From: Aphrocallistes beatrix
Lineage: Eukaryota > Porifera > Hexactinellida > Sceptrulophora > Aphrocallistidae
Assembly: GCA_963281255.1 (NCBI GenBank)
Contig: OY725493.1
Span: forward strand, 1,611,550-1,675,549
Length of the DNA: 64,000 nt
Direction of reading: 5' to 3'
Positions within the stretch are counted from its first letter, which is position 1, and each line of letters starts with the position of its first letter. A model generated the notes under the pieces. That model saw nothing but the letters and a program-made list of their open reading frames with translations. It ran no database searches and had not been told where the DNA came from. This document shows, one piece after another, positions 50,524 to 61,200 of the stretch. The translations under genes were made by a program, and so were the position numbers.

Positions 50524-51642
50524 CTAGAAACATTTCCTGTGTATGATCATTGGTCCCCACTCATCATAGCAGTCCTTTGAAAGAGACATCTCACTGAATG
50601 TGGTCATTGACGTCAGCATTGATCCTCCCATGCAAACGCCGTACTGCCTCTCAGGGGGAGCTGTCACGTTGATGCGGCAGAGAGTGGGCGATAGGAGAGT
50701 CACTTCTTTCTGGATTCTCTCTGCCATTCCAGGGAATGCTGTGTTGCCTCCTGACAGCAAGATATTGCCAGACAAGTGTCTCCGAACATCCACGTCACAT
50801 TTCATTATGCAATTGTGGGCTAGCTTGTGAATTCCTACCGACTCGTTTCCTATCAAATTGGGCTGGAATAGCGGCTCCACGCATCTGAAACGCTGATCAC
50901 TGATTGACATTTTCTGTCCATCTGGTAATTCATAGAATCTACTAGAATCTCTTGACAACATTTCCTTTTCTGGATCCAAAGCAACATATCCCAGTTTCTC
51001 TTTAATGTCGTTCAGAATTTCTGTATCAGATCCACCACAGAGTGAAAATCCACTCTCTGAGAGAAGTTTCATAATATACCAAACTAAGTCTTGTCCTCCT
51101 ATGTCGAGTGTCAGGGCACAGGAAGTGAGGGAGTGGCACTTGTAGACTGGGACTACGCGTGAGCACTGGAGTCCTGACTCGATTACCAGTCCCGTACTGC
51201 GACCAGCCGAGTAGAGAGAGAGGACGGCACTGTTTGAGATGTACAGGGATGGAACGTTGAATGTCTCAAACATGATCTGTGCCATCTTCTCGCGGTTTTC
51301 TTTAGGGTTGTCTGGAGTCTCAGTCAGCAGCACAGGGTGCTCTTCAGGCTGCACACACAGTTCTCTGTAGAATGCGTGGCTCCATACTCTCTCAATATTA
51401 TCCCACTCTGCCACAATGCCGTTTCTAACCGGATACTTCAGGGATAAAATTCCTCGCATTCTCAAGGCATAATCACCCACATAAGGAGTGAATTGATCCA
51501 TTCCAACCATCATCCCATGGTGGCGAGGATTTCCTAGTACGCATGGAAAAACTACACGAGGAGCGTCATCTCCAGCAAAGCATGCCTTAACTGTGTTAGA
51601 TCCACTGTCTATTACTACAGGGCTGTTGTTGTCTTCTGCCAT
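50524..51642 (-). CDS. Divergent actin-like protein lacking ATP-handling residues
   Basis: Single exon, 372 residues, colinear with conventional actin (375) from FAGDDAPRVVFPCVLG to the C-terminal IHRKCF. The D-loop reads HHGMMVGMDQ. However, phosphate loop 2 of actin (MDSGDGVTHTVP) is IESGLQCSRVVP: Asp154 becomes Glu, Asp157 becomes Leu, and His161 becomes Arg. The hydrolysis residue Gln137 is Ser (SNSAVLSLY in place of AIQAVLSLY). Phosphate loop 1 is DSGSNTVKACFAG, conserving Asp11 and Lys18. Overall about half of residues match actin. This is probably a copolymerising or capping actin variant without normal ATPase activity (inference); it is intronless and may be a retrocopy under selection. 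ATG is directly preceded by an acceptor-like 'aaattag'. Confidence 0.88.
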   Translation of the reverse strand: MAEDNNSPVVIDSGSNTVKACFAGDDAPRVVFPCVLGNPRHHGMMVGMDQFTPYVGDYALRMRGILSLKYPVRNGIVAEWDNIERVWSHAFYRELCVQPEEHPVLLTETPDNPKENREKMAQIMFETFNVPSLYISNSAVLSLYSAGRSTGLVIESGLQCSRVVPVYKCHSLTSCALTLDIGGQDLVWYIMKLLSESGFSLCGGSDTEILNDIKEKLGYVALDPEKEMLSRDSSRFYELPDGQKMSISDQRFRCVEPLFQPNLIGNESVGIHKLAHNCIMKCDVDVRRHLSGNILLSGGNTAFPGMAERIQKEVTLLSPTLCRINVTAPPERQYGVCMGGSMLTSMTTFSEMSLSKDCYDEWGPMIIHRKCF

Positions 51643-51796
51643 CTAATTTTAATTCATAGTAATATATATAAAAATATTTGAGAGAAATCTGAGAATTGCC
51701 GCCTATTAGTAATTTTACAATTTGATATCACACGTGACCTCTCAGAGCGATACCTAAATGTACATTCTCCACATCACAGAACAAGGGAACTCCACC

Positions 51797-54700
51797 CAGT
51801 GGCGTACCGTGGGGGGGGCGGGGGGGGCGGCCCGCCCCGGGCGGCACTTCAAGGGGGCGGCAAATTGCATTTACAACTTTAAATTAAATTCTCCTAATGC
51901 ATGTAGAAATCCAGTGTTGAATTAAATTGATCAAAGTTTATTGTCTGTTGACAATTCGCACTATTGCCAATTCACAAATAGCAATTGATAACTGCACTTC
52001 TATAATTATGAATTCCTCTAAATCAATTGTAATGATTTCAATTTCTGAAATAATGAAAACATATATTAGTATACAAACCACAACCTTACTGTAATAACAT
52101 AATAACATAATAGTCATAATACTTGTAGAAGTGATATTATTAACTGTAAGAAATATAAATGACAATATTAAGTCGCATTTATAGATTTCTTGCGTGTTTT
52201 AATAAATTAACTATTCAGATTTCATCATAAAATTGCAATTTCAAATAATGAGCAGCAGTATTAAGAGGGTAAAGCTGAGTGGTGCTGCCTACAGAAGGCA
52301 ACGAGAAGAGCGTAAAGAAGAAAATCAGCGCTCTGCACGTACAATGCACAATTTCTTGCTGCCTGTTGAGTCTGTAACGGTTCCAGTTCCTGATATATCC
52401 TTTGTAGAAAGCCCCCCGATTGATTCCAATCTTGATGAGACTATAGCTAGCTCTTCAGTCAGAGACACAGTTGGGATAGAATCCAATTCAGAGGAATCAG
52501 ATTCAATGACGGGACCTGAATCAGAAATACATGATATTGATAAAGTAGATCCTGATATCTTTCATGATGCTGGAGTTTGGAATATACCATTATCTGACCC
52601 TATTCGGATCGAACTCGTATCCCGTGGGCCAGTAGATCTTCAAAACAAAGAGGGGCCATTTATATCAGTAGAAAAACATGGTTCAAGAGGAGAAAATAGG
52701 ACTCTTAGCAAGGAATGGTTTTATCGTATCTTAGAAAATGGTGAGAAAGTACTGAGATCTTGGATGTTGTATTCTCCAATTAGTGGATGTCTATATTGTT
52801 TTTGCTGTCGCTTATTTTTGAGAAGTCCGATAGATCAAACACAAAGTGCTTTTGCACTAAACGGGTTCCGAATGTGGTGGAAACTTAATCCTAAAGTTAA
52901 TGATAATGAAAAAAGTCGTGAACACCTGTTAGCGTTTGTGAGTTGGAAAGAACTGGCAATGCGGTTGGACAAGGGTCAAACATTGGACAGGGATCAACAG
53001 GGACGAATAGAATCACAAAAAAAGAGGTGGGTCAATATTCTTCATCGTATTCTTGATGCAATTCTATTTTTGACTAAACAGAATCTCGCATTACGCGGAC
53101 ACAGGGAGTTCCTTGATGGAGAAGGCAATCCGGGAAACTTCATGGAACTTATAAAGCTTATTTCTAAGTATGATCCTGTGCTGATGGAACATTTGACACG
53201 GATCCGAATGGCTCCCAATATTTCAATTTCTTATTTGTCTCCAAGGATCCAGAACGAGTTTATTGAGTTACTCGCTCGCCACGTAAAACAGCAAATTATT
53301 GAAAATATCAGAGAAGCTAAGTACTATACAATATTATTCGATAGCACCCCTGATATTTCACATAACGATCAAATGACGCAGATCATTCGTTATGTAGTTA
53401 TAAAGGATGACACTGTTCAAATCCTGGAATCCTTCATTGATTTTATTCAATTCAAAGGGAAAACAGCTGAGGAAATAACGAAGGTTATTCTGCAAAAATT
53501 GAGCGAAGACGGATTAAACATAGAAGATTGTCGAGGACAAGGTTATGATAACGCGGCTACTATGGCTGGAATCCACAATGGTGTGCAACAGCGGATCCGT
53601 AATGTTAATCCAAAGGCTGAGTTTGTCGCATGCACCAATCACAGTCTCAATCTAGCAGGAGTTCACGCAGCTGAAGAGACCGTCAACTCTATCACATTCT
53701 TTGGAACTGTAGAAAGAGTTTATTCTTTCTTTTCTTCCTCCACTCATCGATGGGACGTATTGCAAGCATTTGCGCCAAAGAGAGTGAAGCGAATAGTGCA
53801 AACTCGTTGGAGTGCCAGAAATGACGCAGTGAGTGTACTATGTAACTATTTCCCTGAAGTGTTAGAAGCCTTGGAGAAACTTACGGGAGCAGAGGAGAAT
53901 TTAGACACAAGGTCAGGTGCAGGTATCCTCATTTCCAGCTTAAATACATTCCCATTTTTCTGTTACCTGGGATTGTGGGGGAAGATTCTCCCTGAAGTTG
54001 ATGACGTCCAGAAATATCTACAGACCAAAGGACTCGGATTAGATCAATCTGTTTTTAAAATCCACTCACTTCGACAGTTTCTGGATGATGGACGAGATCG
54101 ACTGGTTGAGGAATCTATTATTTATGCGATCGCCAGATGTGAGGAAATGGATATTACAATAACGCGACGTGTGAGGAAGCGAAAAAGATTAGATGGTGTG
54201 GCGATTAATGATGAAAATATTACTTTCCAAGAAGAGCTACGACGAGAGTTGTTTCAAGTGGTGGACAAATTAAGGAATGAAATTAACAAACGCTTTGAAC
54301 AGATAGACACAATTAACAAAAAATTTGGGTTTCTCCAACTTGAAATTATCATGGATACAAACCGGGATAAATTTATCGAACAAAGCATCAATGCCCTCGC
54401 TGATGTATATAATGAAGTCGATGGTGATGAATTGAAACTTGAAATTCATAGACTTAGGAGATATGTGTTAGTCTCGCGTAATAATAATCAAGGTGTCATT
54501 TGCAAAAATTGCACTATTCTTGTTCTACTGCAATGGATGGTCAAATGGGGATTTATAGAGTCCCTTCCAAATCTTATTATCGCGATTCGAATATTTCTGA
54601 CCATGAGTATCAGCGTTGCAAGCTGCGAAAGAAGTTTTTCGAAGTTAAAACTAATAAAGAATTATCTGCGATCGACAATGAGTCAAATTCGGTTAACAAG

Positions 54701-54956
54701 CATTGCAATCTTATCGATAGAGAGAGACATAACAGATAATATTAATTTTGATGATGTTATCAATGATTTCGCAGCATTGAAAGCGAGAACTATTTGTTAA
54801 CCATTTGTAGCGAGTTATTAGAATATTGTTAAGCAAAATAAAGCAAATAGGAAATTGAATCGCGAAATTCTAATTTAAATAATTCACACCTAGGGGCGGC
54901 AATGCGGCATTCTAAAATTCCCGCCCCGGGCGGCATTTGGTCACGGTACGCCACTG
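51797..54956 (+). mobile_element. Complete-looking hAT transposon
   Basis: 3160 bp with 15-bp perfect terminal inverted repeats CAGTGGCGTACCGTG and CACGGTACGCCACTG, flanked by an identical 8-bp target duplication ACTCCACC (51789-51796 and 54957-54964). Subterminal G/C-rich blocks containing the CGCCCCGGGCGGC palindrome occur near both ends. It contains a single long transposase gene. The perfect ends, duplication and open frame point to a recent insertion, between the actin-like gene and TOP2. Confidence 0.95.
52248..54800 (+). CDS. hAT transposase (ZMYM1/DUF4371 type)
   Basis: Uninterrupted 850-residue frame from the ATG. A basic N terminus (IKRVKLSGAAYRRQR) is followed by a disordered acidic region. 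A TTF-type zinc finger is at about 165-220 (SGCLYCFCCRLF...). Then comes the RNase H-like DDE core: YYTILFDSTPDISHNDQMTQIIRYV with the first Asp, the GQGYDNAATMAG block with the second, and the ACTNHSLNLAG segment. The alpha-helical insertion contains TRWSARNDAV, and the C-terminal hAT dimerisation region is SVASCERSFSKLKLIKNYLRSTMSQIRLTSIAIL with the catalytic Glu region. It resembles the zinc-finger-MYM-type-1-like transposases common in animals. Codon use is AT-rich and differs from the host genes. All key parts are present, so it may be functional. Confidence 0.93.
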   Translation: MSSSIKRVKLSGAAYRRQREERKEENQRSARTMHNFLLPVESVTVPVPDISFVESPPIDSNLDETIASSSVRDTVGIESNSEESDSMTGPESEIHDIDKVDPDIFHDAGVWNIPLSDPIRIELVSRGPVDLQNKEGPFISVEKHGSRGENRTLSKEWFYRILENGEKVLRSWMLYSPISGCLYCFCCRLFLRSPIDQTQSAFALNGFRMWWKLNPKVNDNEKSREHLLAFVSWKELAMRLDKGQTLDRDQQGRIESQKKRWVNILHRILDAILFLTKQNLALRGHREFLDGEGNPGNFMELIKLISKYDPVLMEHLTRIRMAPNISISYLSPRIQNEFIELLARHVKQQIIENIREAKYYTILFDSTPDISHNDQMTQIIRYVVIKDDTVQILESFIDFIQFKGKTAEEITKVILQKLSEDGLNIEDCRGQGYDNAATMAGIHNGVQQRIRNVNPKAEFVACTNHSLNLAGVHAAEETVNSITFFGTVERVYSFFSSSTHRWDVLQAFAPKRVKRIVQTRWSARNDAVSVLCNYFPEVLEALEKLTGAEENLDTRSGAGILISSLNTFPFFCYLGLWGKILPEVDDVQKYLQTKGLGLDQSVFKIHSLRQFLDDGRDRLVEESIIYAIARCEEMDITITRRVRKRKRLDGVAINDENITFQEELRRELFQVVDKLRNEINKRFEQIDTINKKFGFLQLEIIMDTNRDKFIEQSINALADVYNEVDGDELKLEIHRLRRYVLVSRNNNQGVICKNCTILVLLQWMVKWGFIESLPNLIIAIRIFLTMSISVASCERSFSKLKLIKNYLRSTMSQIRLTSIAILSIERDITDNINFDDVINDFAALKARTIC

Positions 54957-55249
54957 ACTCCACCCATCCAATTTTCTAAATGTAACACAAGTGTACTAGC
55001 CCAGACATTTGGCAAGTATGTGTAAAATCCAACATGCCAGGTTTAAGAGAAGGATTCGCGTCCTTTTTGTTAGCTACACAATTGATTCGATTCACCCCGC
55101 CAAGTTATTTTGTTGGCAACAATCTAGAGCATTTAATTCATTTTACAAAATCTGGATTTCAATGGAAACTAACTCCTCAATCTTACCGTAGCACATAGGC
55201 GCTTCGGATTTATTATATGTGTTTGATTCGTTCAAGTTAGAACATTTGA
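54957..55249. promoter_or_regulatory. Upstream region of TOP2
   Basis: 293 bp between the hAT right end and the TOP2 start codon. No other gene. An acceptor-like 'gttcaagttag' sits 10 nt before the TOP2 ATG. The hAT insertion has therefore landed close to the TOP2 5' end. Confidence 0.4.
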
Positions 55250-58200
55250 ATGGCACTTTCTGATGCGAGTAACAAGAAGGGTGGAGGAGGAGATCCAGGT
55301 GAGGATAGAGGAGGGAGGAAGAAACAGACAATTGAAGCTATTTATCAGAAAAAAACGCAACTTGAACACATCCTACTGCGGCCAGACACATACATCGGGT
55401 AAAATGCAGATCAATATTTCTAATTATTCAGTAAAAAAAAATTTTATGTACATCCCGATTTACTTAAAATTAAATAATTGATTTTGGTGCTGCATTATGG
55501 CAGAAGTTAAGTTGGCTTGGATACTATTCAATGTTTCTTATCGTGGCCCCCTACCTTTAGAGCGGTGGAGGGGATCACTCAGCAGATGTTTGTATGGGAC
55601 AAGGAGAAGAAAGCTATCGTAAACAAGAACATCACTTACGTACCTGGACTCTACAAGATTTTCGACGAAATTTTAGTAAACGCGGCAGATAACAAAGTCA
55701 GAGATCCGTCAATGAATTCTATAAAGATTACGATAAGCCAAGAGAGGAACCTCATCAAGATATGGAATAATGGGAAAGGTCTGTGCTGCTGTCATTTGAG
55801 ATTCTATGATTGCATACGTAATTAGTAAATCTTGAATAAGGATTGAGTAGACATGCCTAAATTTCCGGGACGGGATCCCGTCCCTGAAATTAGGCATGCC
55901 AGGATTGAATGGGTAATTATTAAAACTTGTTTTGTGCTTACAGGTATCCCAGTCGAAGTGCACAAGGAAGAGAAGATGTACGTCCCTGCCATGATATTCG
56001 GGACTCTGCTCACCTCCTCTAACTACGACGATACGGAGAAGAAAGTGGTGGGGGGTAGGAACGGATATGGAGCAAAGCTATGCAACATATTCAGCAATGA
56101 ATTCACAGTAGAAACCAGTTCCAGCGAGTCAGGGAAGCTTTTCAAGCAGACCTGGAGAAGAAACATGACAGATCCCGGCCAGACGCTAGTGAAGGACTCT
56201 AAATCTGACTTCACAAGCGTGAGCTTCATTCCTGACCTCTCTAAGTTCGGAATGACCCACCTAGATGATGACATCATCTCTCTTCTCACGAGAAGAGCTT
56301 ACGACATTGCAGGTACTGCATGCTAATCTTGGTACTATAATAGGACAATGAGCAAGAATAGTTAAGCATAACTTTACATACATTTTAAATTCTACACATC
56401 AGTACCATCTATTGTTATTTTTAAATGGTCAGGAGGCCCAGTTCAAAGACTGGCTGTGTTTATGGAAAGAGTTCTTTTGGCTTTCGCTCCTTTAGTGGTG
56501 CGTTTAGCAACCTCTGGGCCATCCAACTGTTGTCCCCATAGAGTCGTTTTTTATTCCAAGCACGGAGAACTAAGTTGAAACCGAAGAAGAAACTGTAGAG
56601 CGCGAATGGGATTCCTAGCAATAGGCTGGTGCTAATGTAGGCGAAGTCTGCTACCAGATTGTACATGATCTGGTAGGCGAGAACTAGTTTGTATCTGCTC
56701 TGGTGATCCATTAGGTAGAAGTCGTATTCCGTGCCGAATGCTACCTGAATCCAACATCTCGTGTTGACTACCATAGCGAACAAGAAACCGTACACGAACA
56801 GGAATTCCGTGATAGAGAAGAGAGTGAGGCAGATGTTAAGGACAGGGTTGAACAAGGAGAATTTGATGTACTTCCATCTCCACTGGGGTATTTCGTCCTG
56901 GAGTTCGTCCTTCAGAGCTAGATCATACCTCAGCCTCAAAATGCGTTGTAGGCCGACACAGCCGTGCACGATACAGATAGACTCGTAGATGATGAATACC
57001 GTGAACCATATGATGGCGAATGGGAGTGTCTGTAAGACCCCAGCGAAGAAGAAGTAGGTCATAATTCTCCCTGACATGAAAAGGCCGTACAGCTTGAAGT
57101 ATGACCAACCGAACGAGCGCTCATTTCTGTACGAGTCCCGTAGATAGTAGATTATCATCCTAACCAAGCCCAGTATGGTAAGGTAGAGGGTGACCTGTAT
57201 GTGCATGGGGATGGAGTAGTATATTGCGCGCATCTTAATGTCCAACAGGATGTGTGCTATGCAGTCGTAATCTCCCGTGGTCTCGTTCCAGCTAGGGTAC
57301 ACATGGGGCTTCTTCAAGAATAGGAAACCGATTAGAAAAGTGAGGGCATTGCAGAATACCTCAGATAGACAGATCATCATCATGAAGCTGTAGTAGACGG
57401 ACATGATACGGTAGTTCTTTGTGATCCTGTCGTAGTTCATATGATCCGCGCTGTTCCGTTTCACTTTCTGGTACTCTTGCCTTGCTACTTTCATCCGTTT
57501 AAAAATGTAGATGCACCATAACCCGGATAGTAGTACTCCCGAGAGGCCAAGCACTGGTAGTCCGGCGAACTTTAGGAGTTGCTTACTGAATTCTGTCGTA
57601 GAGTTAGAGAACTCTTCTAGAAAGATTGCCTCTGCTGTCTCGTTCATTGAAGAAATATCTTAAAATGGGTATTTAAACTTGTAGATTTTCTAGCCGAAAA
57701 TGATTTTCTTATAAAGCTGGTAGTAGTATAGCGGAGGATTTATTGTAATCAATTTATGTTGTAAGTATTTTATGTAGTCGTATAGTCTTCTAGAAAGCCT
57801 ATCGCTTACCACAATTTGTTTCTAATGGACATTTCCCCTCTTACTAATATTAGCTTACTTATTGCAAAACATATTACATATTACACAATTTGCATGTGAA
57901 TGTGTATTTTATCCCTTTTTATAAATTTTAATTGTTAGCTAACATCTTGCAAATATTACAGCAGTTAGCATGACCTAATATTTTTGTTAGGAAACTGAAT
58001 GACATCACTATACGATCTAATCTTTTAAAACCTAGGTGGTTGACTTCATCTTGAATAATAGATATAAAATTTAGTAATCAGGATATATTATATATGTAAT
58101 ATCCCGGAGACCTGAATTTGTCCCGAAATTGGATGTCTAAATCTGTCCTATAACTGAATAGGATGAATGGGAGAGTGAAAGTGAGCATTTGGAGAGTAAT

Positions 58201-61200
58201 TTAAGAGAAAGTGAGTCTTTTCGGTTTGAAATAGTATAAAATTGCACGTGAAAATGGCATTTTTATTTCGTGAGGGGGTGGTTGATTCAATGATTTATTT
58301 TATTATCTTTAGTTATTAATATTTTCTCTTTTTTTGTTGTTTTTGTCCTTACAGAAATAGAATGAATATACCGATACTCCATATATTCATTCTATTTCTG
58401 TTCTAATTGAAAATATTATACTACTTGTGCTGCTATAATTACTCACATGATTTGAAACAGTTATTTCCTGGAGAAAAAGCTACGTAGCTTTTTTAAGGAA
58501 TGATTATTAAATCCTAATTTCGAATACTCTAGCCTGTACAAAGGGTGTGAGGGTATACCTGAATGGAGAGCAGATCCCGGCTAACAACTTCAAGGACTAC
58601 ATCATGCTGTACCTGAAGGGAGTGCAGGAGGAGGAAGACAGCAAGCCTAAGATCGTGCATGAGATAGTGAATGACAGGTGGGAGATAGCCCTAACCATTT
58701 CGGATTCAGGCTTCCAGCAGGCCTCGTTTGTCAATTCAATTGCCACTTCAAAAGGAGGCACGCATATCAATTACGTCATGGACCAGCTCGTCCCGAAACT
58801 GGTTGAGAGCGCCAAGAAGAAGCTGGGCAAGGGCAGTGTCAATATCCAGTCCGTGCATGTCAAGCAGCACATCTGGCTGTTTGTGAACTGCCTCATTGAG
58901 AACCCGGCCTTCGATAGCCAGACTAAGGAGAACATGACACTCAAGGTATAGCTCTCCCGAATAGTCCTTCGTATCGACGGATCAATTGAATCTTCACTTT
59001 GTATCCTGCAGGCCAAATCTTTCGGATCAGAGTGCAAACTGTCGGACAAGTTCGTGACTAACTCGATGAAGTGCGGAGTGTTGGATAGAATAGTTGATTG
59101 GGCTCAACACAAATCTCAAGCTGAGCTCTCTAAAAAATGTTTCAGCTCCAAACGATCTAAACTGAAAGGGATTGGCAAGCTGGACGATGCGAATGACGCA
59201 GGAACTAAGAGCTCGAAGGACTGCACTCTCATTCTGACGGAGGGGGACTCAGCCAGGGCTCTGGCTGTTGCTGGGCTCGGAGTTATCGGCAGGGACAAGT
59301 ACGGAGTGTTTCCTCTTCGAGGTTCGTATCAGCAAACTCAATTATAACTTCAGTAGAACCTCGTTAATTAATACGAAACTCCGGATAATGCGAACTGATA
59401 ATTTAAATCACTCTGGTTAATTCGAATTCCGGATAAGACGAACACATTTCGACCCTACCCTGGTGTTCGCATTAACGAGGTTCTATTGACATTGAAGTGT
59501 TCTCAGAGAAGTGTCAAATTTCATGATTCAGAACACCTATACATCTCTATCGATTTAGGCGTGTGCAGTAGAAGAAATGTATTATTACCTTTTATTCTTA
59601 TTTGTATTTTGCAGGGAAAGTCTTGAATGTTCGAGAAGCAAACCACAAGCAAATATCCGGAAACGAAGAATTGACCAACTTGGTGAAGATCTTCGGTCTA
59701 CAGTACGGCAAGAAGTACTCCAGTGGAGATGTGCTCTCCACTCTCAGGTACGGACGGATGATGATAATGGCGGATCAGGACCAGGACGGGAGCCACATCA
59801 AGGGGCTGCTCATCAACTTCATCCACTACAACTGGCCTGAGCTGTTGAGGACGGACTTCTTGGAGCAGTTCATAACTCCGATCGTGAAGGCTACGAAGGG
59901 CCATGAGCAGCACGCGTTCTTCAGTCTCCCGGAGTTTGAGCATTGGAAGTCTGAAACTGCCAACTGGAAGACCTATCACATCAAGTATTACAAAGGTTTG
60001 GGTACTTCCACTGCTAAGGAGGCGAGGGAGTACTTCTCTGACATGGATAGACATCAGATCAACTTCTCATACAGCGGGCCTCCTTGCGACGACTCCATCT
60101 CCATGGCCTTCTCCAAGAACAGGGCAGACGATAGGAAGCACTGGATCAGTTCCTGGCTACAGGTTAACCTAATAAAAGATGTTTCTCTTATTCAAAACAG
60201 ATTTTTTAAAAGTTCATATAATATGTTCGTAGAGAAGGAAGGAGCAGCGAGACGCAGGTCTAGATGAATCATACCTCTACAGCACTGATAACCGCGATAT
60301 CACCTACACCGATTTCGTTAACAAAGAACTAATTCTCTTCTCTAACGCGGACAACGAGAGAGCTATTCCCAACCTCCTGGACGGACTCAAGCCTAGTCAG
60401 AGGAAGGTGTGCATTCCAAAATTCTTTCGTTAAAATCCCTTATTTGTGTTAGATATTATTCATCTACGTGGTACATATTTGTGTTGCTAGGTCCTCTTCA
60501 CTTGTTTCAAGAGGAAGGACAAGAGGGACGTGAAGGTGGCTCAGCTGGCTGGCTCCGTTTCTGAGATATCCGCCTACCACCACGGAGAGGCCTCCCTCAT
60601 GAGCACCATCGTCAACATGGCCCAGAACTACGTCGGCTCGAACAACATCAACCTCTTGCAGCCCATTGGAATGTTCGGCACTAGACTGAGGGGTGGGAAG
60701 GATGCAGCCTCTGCTAGGTAACCACAACTCCACCTAAGAATGTAGTACACCTGACTGATTTACATAATAACTGCTCTTAGGTACATCTTCACAATGCTGT
60801 CTCCGCTAGCTCGCCTCATCTTCCCGACGGTGGACGACCCGCTGCTCAACTACCTGTACGATGACAACCTGCGGGTGGAGCCCGACTGGTACTGCCCCAT
60901 CCTGCCCCTGCTGCTGGCGAACGGGGCTGCAGGGATTGGAACAGGCTACTCCACCAGCATCCCGCTCTTCTCCCCGCGCGAGATCGTCTCCAACCTGAAG
61001 AAGATGATTCGCGGGGAGGAACCGGGCAGAATGGATCCGTTCTACAAAGGATTCAAAGGTAGGCCTGCTTAGTTTCCTTGCTTTATGTTAATAGATACTG
61101 CAGTGGTTAGAAATTGTTATATTAATTGACTTGAAGATATTTTCACATTCTTCACATTCTTTAACTGGTCAGGAGTAGTCACATTGCTTACTCACAGGTA

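Noticed and set aside
56460-57647. Rhodopsin-like GPCR call for the nested gene
   Set aside because: Hydrophobic helices fit a 7TM shape, but the DRY, CWxP and NPxxY motifs are missing.
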